From JACKJP01 sp050249695 (GTDB taxonomy: Bacteria > Pseudomonadota > Alphaproteobacteria > Rhizobiales > Tepidamorphaceae): a DNA stretch of 64,000 nucleotides. This document shows, piece after piece, positions 60,888-64,000 of this stretch (position 1 is the first letter of the stretch; the number at the start of each line of letters is the position of its first letter). Location of the stretch: NCBI GenBank assembly GCA_050249695.1, contig JBFWQA010000004.1:1-64000 (forward strand), in the 5' to 3' direction. The notes beneath the pieces were generated by a model. It was given only the letters and a program-made list of their open reading frames with translations, was not told the origin of the DNA and did no database searches. The translations under genes were made by a program, and so were the position numbers.

Positions 60888-62191
60888 AGCCGGTCCCGCA
60901 AGCCATACCAGGTCATCGCCGAGACGAGGATCGGCCAGCGCAGCAGCGTGCCGCCGGGAAAGCGCGGCACGGGTAGCTTTGCAAATATGTCGAAACGGCT
61001 CATCTGCCCGTCGATCGCTTCGGCCAAGAGACGTCCCGCGAAGGGCGCGATCGCGACGCCATGCCCGCAATAGCCCGACGCGTTGTAGATATTGGGAGCG
61101 ATCCGTCGGATATAGGGCAGGCGGCTCGGCGTGATCGCCAGCGTCGCGCCCCATGCATAGTCGATCCGCGCATCGGCAAGCTGCGGGAATATCCGCAGCA
61201 TCTTCGGCCGAACGAACGATGCGATGTCGGGCGGGAAGCGGTAGCCATAGGTCTCGCCGCCCCCGAAGACGAGGCGGCCCTCGCCCGTCAGGCGGAAATA
61301 GTTGACCACGAAACGGGTGTCCGAGACGGCTTCGCCGCCCGCGATCAACGCTTTCGCCCGCTCGCCCAGCGGTTCGGTCGCAATGATGAAATTGTTGAGC
61401 GGCATCACCCGGCGGGCGACCGCGCCGCTGAGGCGGCCGAGATAGCCGTTGCAGGCGAGCACGAGCTGGTTTGCGCGGACGGTGCCCGCTGCCGTCCGGA
61501 TACTCACCCGGTCGCCTCCGGCAAAGCCGGTGACCATCGTTTGCTCGTGCAGCCTCGCGCCGGCCGCCGCGGCCGCCCGCGCAAGGCCGCGCGCCAGCGC
61601 CAGCGGATCGAGATGGCCGCCGCCGGCGTCCCGCGCGCCGCCGTGGAAATAGGGGCTGGCGACCGCTTTGCGCATCGAGTCGCGGTCGAGCGCGGTCATC
61701 TGATCGTAGCCGTAGTCCCGGTGCAGCTTTTCGATATGCCGCTGCCAGTCGCCGATATGGCTTGCCTTGTGCAGCCCGTAGATGAGGCCCGCCCGGTATC
61801 CGCAGGCGATCACGTGCCGCTCGATCCGCTGGTGCAGATGCGCCTTGGCTTCCTCGGCCATGTCCCAGAGCATCCGCGCCGCCTCACGCCCGGCGATCCG
61901 CTCCAGGTCCTCCTGGTCGCGCCGCTGGCCGGAATGGACCTGTCCGCCATTGCTTCCCGAAGCGCCCCAGCCGACCCGCCGGCCCTCGAGCAGCACGACC
62001 GAATAACCGCGTTCGGCAAGATGCAGCGCCGTCGACAGGCCGGTATAGCCGCCGCCGACCACGCAGACATCGGCTTTCGTGTCGCCCGCGAGCGCCGGAT
62101 AGGTCTCGCCGCGCGAGGGCATGGCGGCGTAAAGCGAATCCGGCAGCGCGGTTGCAGCGCCGGGTCTTGGGGCGGACGCCGTTTCAGACAT
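60884..62191 (-). CDS. FAD-dependent oxidoreductase, PuuB/OrdL-like
   Basis: A 435-residue DAO-family flavoenzyme. The N-terminus has ADVCVVGGGYTGLSTALHLAERG (FAD-binding), then RVGWGASGSNGGQVHSGQRRDQ, typical of gamma-glutamylputrescine oxidases. The C-terminus has ASGYCGHGVAIAPFAGRLLAE. It overlaps the glutamine-synthetase-like gene by eight bases, so the pair probably works in polyamine or other amine breakdown through gamma-glutamyl intermediates. Confidence 0.85.
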   Translation of the reverse strand: MSETASAPRPGAATALPDSLYAAMPSRGETYPALAGDTKADVCVVGGGYTGLSTALHLAERGYSVVLLEGRRVGWGASGSNGGQVHSGQRRDQEDLERIAGREAARMLWDMAEEAKAHLHQRIERHVIACGYRAGLIYGLHKASHIGDWQRHIEKLHRDYGYDQMTALDRDSMRKAVASPYFHGGARDAGGGHLDPLALARGLARAAAAAGARLHEQTMVTGFAGGDRVSIRTAAGTVRANQLVLACNGYLGRLSGAVARRVMPLNNFIIATEPLGERAKALIAGGEAVSDTRFVVNYFRLTGEGRLVFGGGETYGYRFPPDIASFVRPKMLRIFPQLADARIDYAWGATLAITPSRLPYIRRIAPNIYNASGYCGHGVAIAPFAGRLLAEAIDGQMSRFDIFAKLPVPRFPGGTLLRWPILVSAMTWYGLRDRL

Positions 62192-63575
62192 TGAGCAGCA
62201 GGTATTCCCGCTCCCACGGGCTGATCACCTGCATGAAGGTTTCGAACTCTTCCGTCTTCACCGCGGCGTAGAGATCTACGAAATTGGCGCCGAGCGTGTC
62301 GCGCAGGGGTTCGGTCTCCCTCAGCAGCGCAACGGCCTCCAGCAGCCCGCGCGGCAGGTCGTAGTCGAAGCCGTGCGCGCTGCCCGTCACCGGCGTGGTC
62401 GGGGTCAGGCCTTCCTCGATGCCGAGCCAGCCCGCGGCGAGCGATCCGGCGATGGCGAGATAGGGGTTGGCGTCTGACGAGGGGACGCGGTTCTCCACAC
62501 GGCGGGAATCCGGCTTGGAGTGGGGTATGCGGATGCCGACCGTCCGGTTGTCGTGGCCCCATTGGATGTTGATCGGCGCCGCGGTGCCGCGTACCACCCG
62601 GCGGTAGGAATTGACGTAGGGCGCCATCATCGCCATGACGGCGGGAAGATAGGCCTGCATGCCGGCGATGAACGAATGGAATTCGGGCGTCGGGTCGCCA
62701 TCTGCGTTGCTGAAGATGTTCTGCCCGGTCTCGATATCCTGGATCGACTGGTGGATATGCATCGCCGAGCCCGGCTCGCCGGCGATCGGCTTGGCCATGA
62801 AGGTCGCATAGACGTTCTGCGCCAGCGCCGCCTCCCGGATCGTCCGCTTGAACAGGAAAACCTGGTCTGCCAGTTCCAGCGGCGCGCCATGTCTCAGATT
62901 GATCTCAAGCTGCGCGGCGCCCTCCTCGTGGATGAGCGTGTCGATCTCCAGACCCTGGGCTTCCGAATAGTGGTAGATCAGATCGACCAGCGGATCGAAT
63001 TCGTTGACCGCGCTGATCGAGAACGAGTTCCGCCCCGCCTCCGGCCGGCCGGAACGGCCCACAGGCGGCTCCAGCGGATAGTCCGGATCGGTATTCGGCT
63101 TGACCAGATAGAATTCAATTTCCGGCGCGACGATCGGCGCCCATCCCCGGCTTTCGAAGAGCTTGATCACCCGCCGCAGCACGTTGCGCGGCGCGACGTC
63201 GACGGCGCGCCCGTCCCGGTGAAAGGCGTCGTGGATGATTTGTGCGGTGGGTTCGTTCTCCCACGGCACCAGCGAAAGCGTGGCGAAATCTGGCACGAAA
63301 TTATAGTCGCTGTCCGCCGGGTCGTAGAAGGGGAGGTCGTCGGTTTCGGGATAGTCGCCGCTGATCGTCTGCAGGAAGATCGATTGCGGCAGGTTCATCA
63401 CCCGGCCCTCGAAGAACTTCGCCGCCGGCACGATCTTGCCGCGCGCGACCCCCGCCTGATCGGGCACGATGCACTCGATTTCCTCGATGCCCCGTTCGGA
63501 AATCCAGCGGCGCGCGTCCTCGAAATTCGTGATGCTGCCGCGTTCGGTCGGTTCGATACTGGTTGTTTCTCTCAT
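62184..63575 (-). CDS. Glutamine synthetase family protein, PuuA-like
   Basis: A 463-residue GS-fold ligase. It has the N-terminal beta-grasp with IECIVPDQAGVARGKI, the catalytic core EIEFYLVKPN, SAMHIHQSI and NRTVGIRIPHSKPDSRRVENR, and ends FMQVISPWEREYLLLNV. The absence of the GlnA adenylylation-loop signature and the coupled oxidoreductase point to gamma-glutamylputrescine synthetase-like function. The ATG at 63575 is preferred over the frame opening at 63632. PuuC and PuuD equivalents are not in the window. Confidence 0.85.
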   Translation of the reverse strand: MRETTSIEPTERGSITNFEDARRWISERGIEEIECIVPDQAGVARGKIVPAAKFFEGRVMNLPQSIFLQTISGDYPETDDLPFYDPADSDYNFVPDFATLSLVPWENEPTAQIIHDAFHRDGRAVDVAPRNVLRRVIKLFESRGWAPIVAPEIEFYLVKPNTDPDYPLEPPVGRSGRPEAGRNSFSISAVNEFDPLVDLIYHYSEAQGLEIDTLIHEEGAAQLEINLRHGAPLELADQVFLFKRTIREAALAQNVYATFMAKPIAGEPGSAMHIHQSIQDIETGQNIFSNADGDPTPEFHSFIAGMQAYLPAVMAMMAPYVNSYRRVVRGTAAPINIQWGHDNRTVGIRIPHSKPDSRRVENRVPSSDANPYLAIAGSLAAGWLGIEEGLTPTTPVTGSAHGFDYDLPRGLLEAVALLRETEPLRDTLGANFVDLYAAVKTEEFETFMQVISPWEREYLLLNV

Positions 63576-63751
63576 GAAATCAAGGATTGAGGGCCGTGAG
63601 GGCCGCTCCCTTCTGCTGTTGCCTTGGCGCACCCCGTCCCCGGGAGACGCCGGGACCGTTCCGTCGGCCTTTATCGCGATGGCGCCGTTTCAAAATGCGG
63701 GACAACCTTAGCAGCAAAGGAGGCCGCAGGCGAAACCCGCTGCGAGCGATG

Positions 63752-64000
63752 CTACTTGTTGCGCTCGAAAAGCTTGCCGATGCCGTTCTTCAGAAGGGTT
63801 TTCGCCGTGTCCTGAAGCTTCTGCCGGCTTTCCGGATTGTTCAGGTCGAGGAGCCACGCCGCGTCGGGGGCGATCTGGGGAGCGGAAATGGTGCCGCCGA
63901 GACGAAAGGGAATGGCGAGTTGGGTCTGCCCGGCCCCTCCAGCGGCGCCCACTTCGGCCAAGCCGCTTCCCTCCAGCCTTCCGCTCGGAATGTCGTGGCT
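63752..64000 (-). CDS. AsmA-like protein, C-terminal end (runs off the window)
   Basis: The frame is open from 63752 to the edge; the visible 82 residues are the carboxyl end. The stretch GQTQLAIPFRLGGTISAPQIAPD followed by LLKNGIGKLFERNK resembles the C-terminus of AsmA-family inner/outer membrane homeostasis proteins. The TTG at 63961 is not a start because the frame continues upstream beyond the edge. The 176-base gap to the GS-like gene (63576-63751) shows nothing of note. Confidence 0.6.
   Translation of the reverse strand, partial: SHDIPSGRLEGSGLAEVGAAGGAGQTQLAIPFRLGGTISAPQIAPDAAWLLDLNNPESRQKLQDTAKTLLKNGIGKLFERNK

Noticed and set aside
1..64000. CRISPR arrays, rRNA genes, insertion sequences, replication origin
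   Set aside because: No regularly spaced repeats, rRNA-like sequence, transposase or DnaA-box cluster was recognised on reading both strands.

Overview
The window looks like chromosomal DNA of an alphaproteobacterium of the order Hyphomicrobiales (Rhizobiales), probably Rhizobiaceae or a close relative. The evidence is the high GC content; a LexA box of the alphaproteobacterial GTTC-N7-GTTC type before an imuA-imuB-dnaE2 mutagenesis operon; a GcrA cell-cycle regulator with a nearby cluster of GANTC (CcrM) sites; a SAM-II type riboswitch before metZ; and the order phoR-pstSCAB-phoU-phoB / gcrA / argD-argF-hslO, which I recall from Sinorhizobium-like genomes. Genes are tightly packed, often with ATGA stop/start overlaps. 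I see no rRNA, CRISPR array, prophage or insertion sequence.

Layout. 1-2.1 kb: a two-component pair. 2.1-7.7 kb: the SOS mutasome operon on the minus strand. 7.8-13.5 kb: a branched-chain-amino-acid-type ABC importer plus an alpha/beta hydrolase. 13.5-17.1 kb, convergent: two small MaoC-like proteins, an acyl-CoA ligase, an enoyl-CoA hydratase-like protein and a TetR regulator. A 20-bp palindrome at the tetR start has a 15/20 match in the importer promoter, so the two halves may form one regulon for uptake and CoA-dependent breakdown of an organic acid. 17.2-23.6 kb: a minus-strand operon that combines a BMP/nucleoside-type ABC importer with two isochorismatase-fold amidohydrolases and a cupin, divergent from a LysR regulator. 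One hydrolase closely resembles biuret hydrolase. 24.7-26.9 kb: a ketopantoate-reductase-like protein and a class III CoA-transferase.

26.9-30.5 kb: an MmeI-like type IIG restriction-modification gene split into two frames exactly at an (AG)6 tract. Removing one dinucleotide unit restores a full-length 1205-residue protein, so this is a strong candidate for a phase-variable (or recently broken) restriction-methylation gene. 30.6-35.2 kb: TspO, a GMC oxidoreductase, a DUF4254 protein, a family 9 glycosyltransferase and a PPK2 kinase. 35.4-42.3 kb: the phosphate regulon block phoR-pstSCAB-phoU-phoB. 42.3-47.5 kb: gcrA and the arginine genes argD-argF with hslO, then argE on the other strand. 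47.5-50.4 kb: two tandem TrkH potassium channel subunits. 50.4-53.4 kb: apaG and metZ with the riboswitch, and a double-length dCTP deaminase. 53.5-58.7 kb: a radical SAM protein, tRNA-Gly(CCC), a REC-EAL phosphodiesterase and a PAS hybrid histidine kinase. 58.8-64 kb: a DUF1697 protein, a fatty acid hydroxylase family protein, a 55-residue membrane protein plus SCO1/SenC, a PuuA/PuuB-like pair, and the end of an AsmA-like gene that leaves the window.

The observations most worth a second look are the type IIG gene broken at a dinucleotide repeat, the shared TetR-type palindrome, the two amidohydrolases embedded in the BMP-type importer operon, and the aptamer-plus-terminator leader of metZ.
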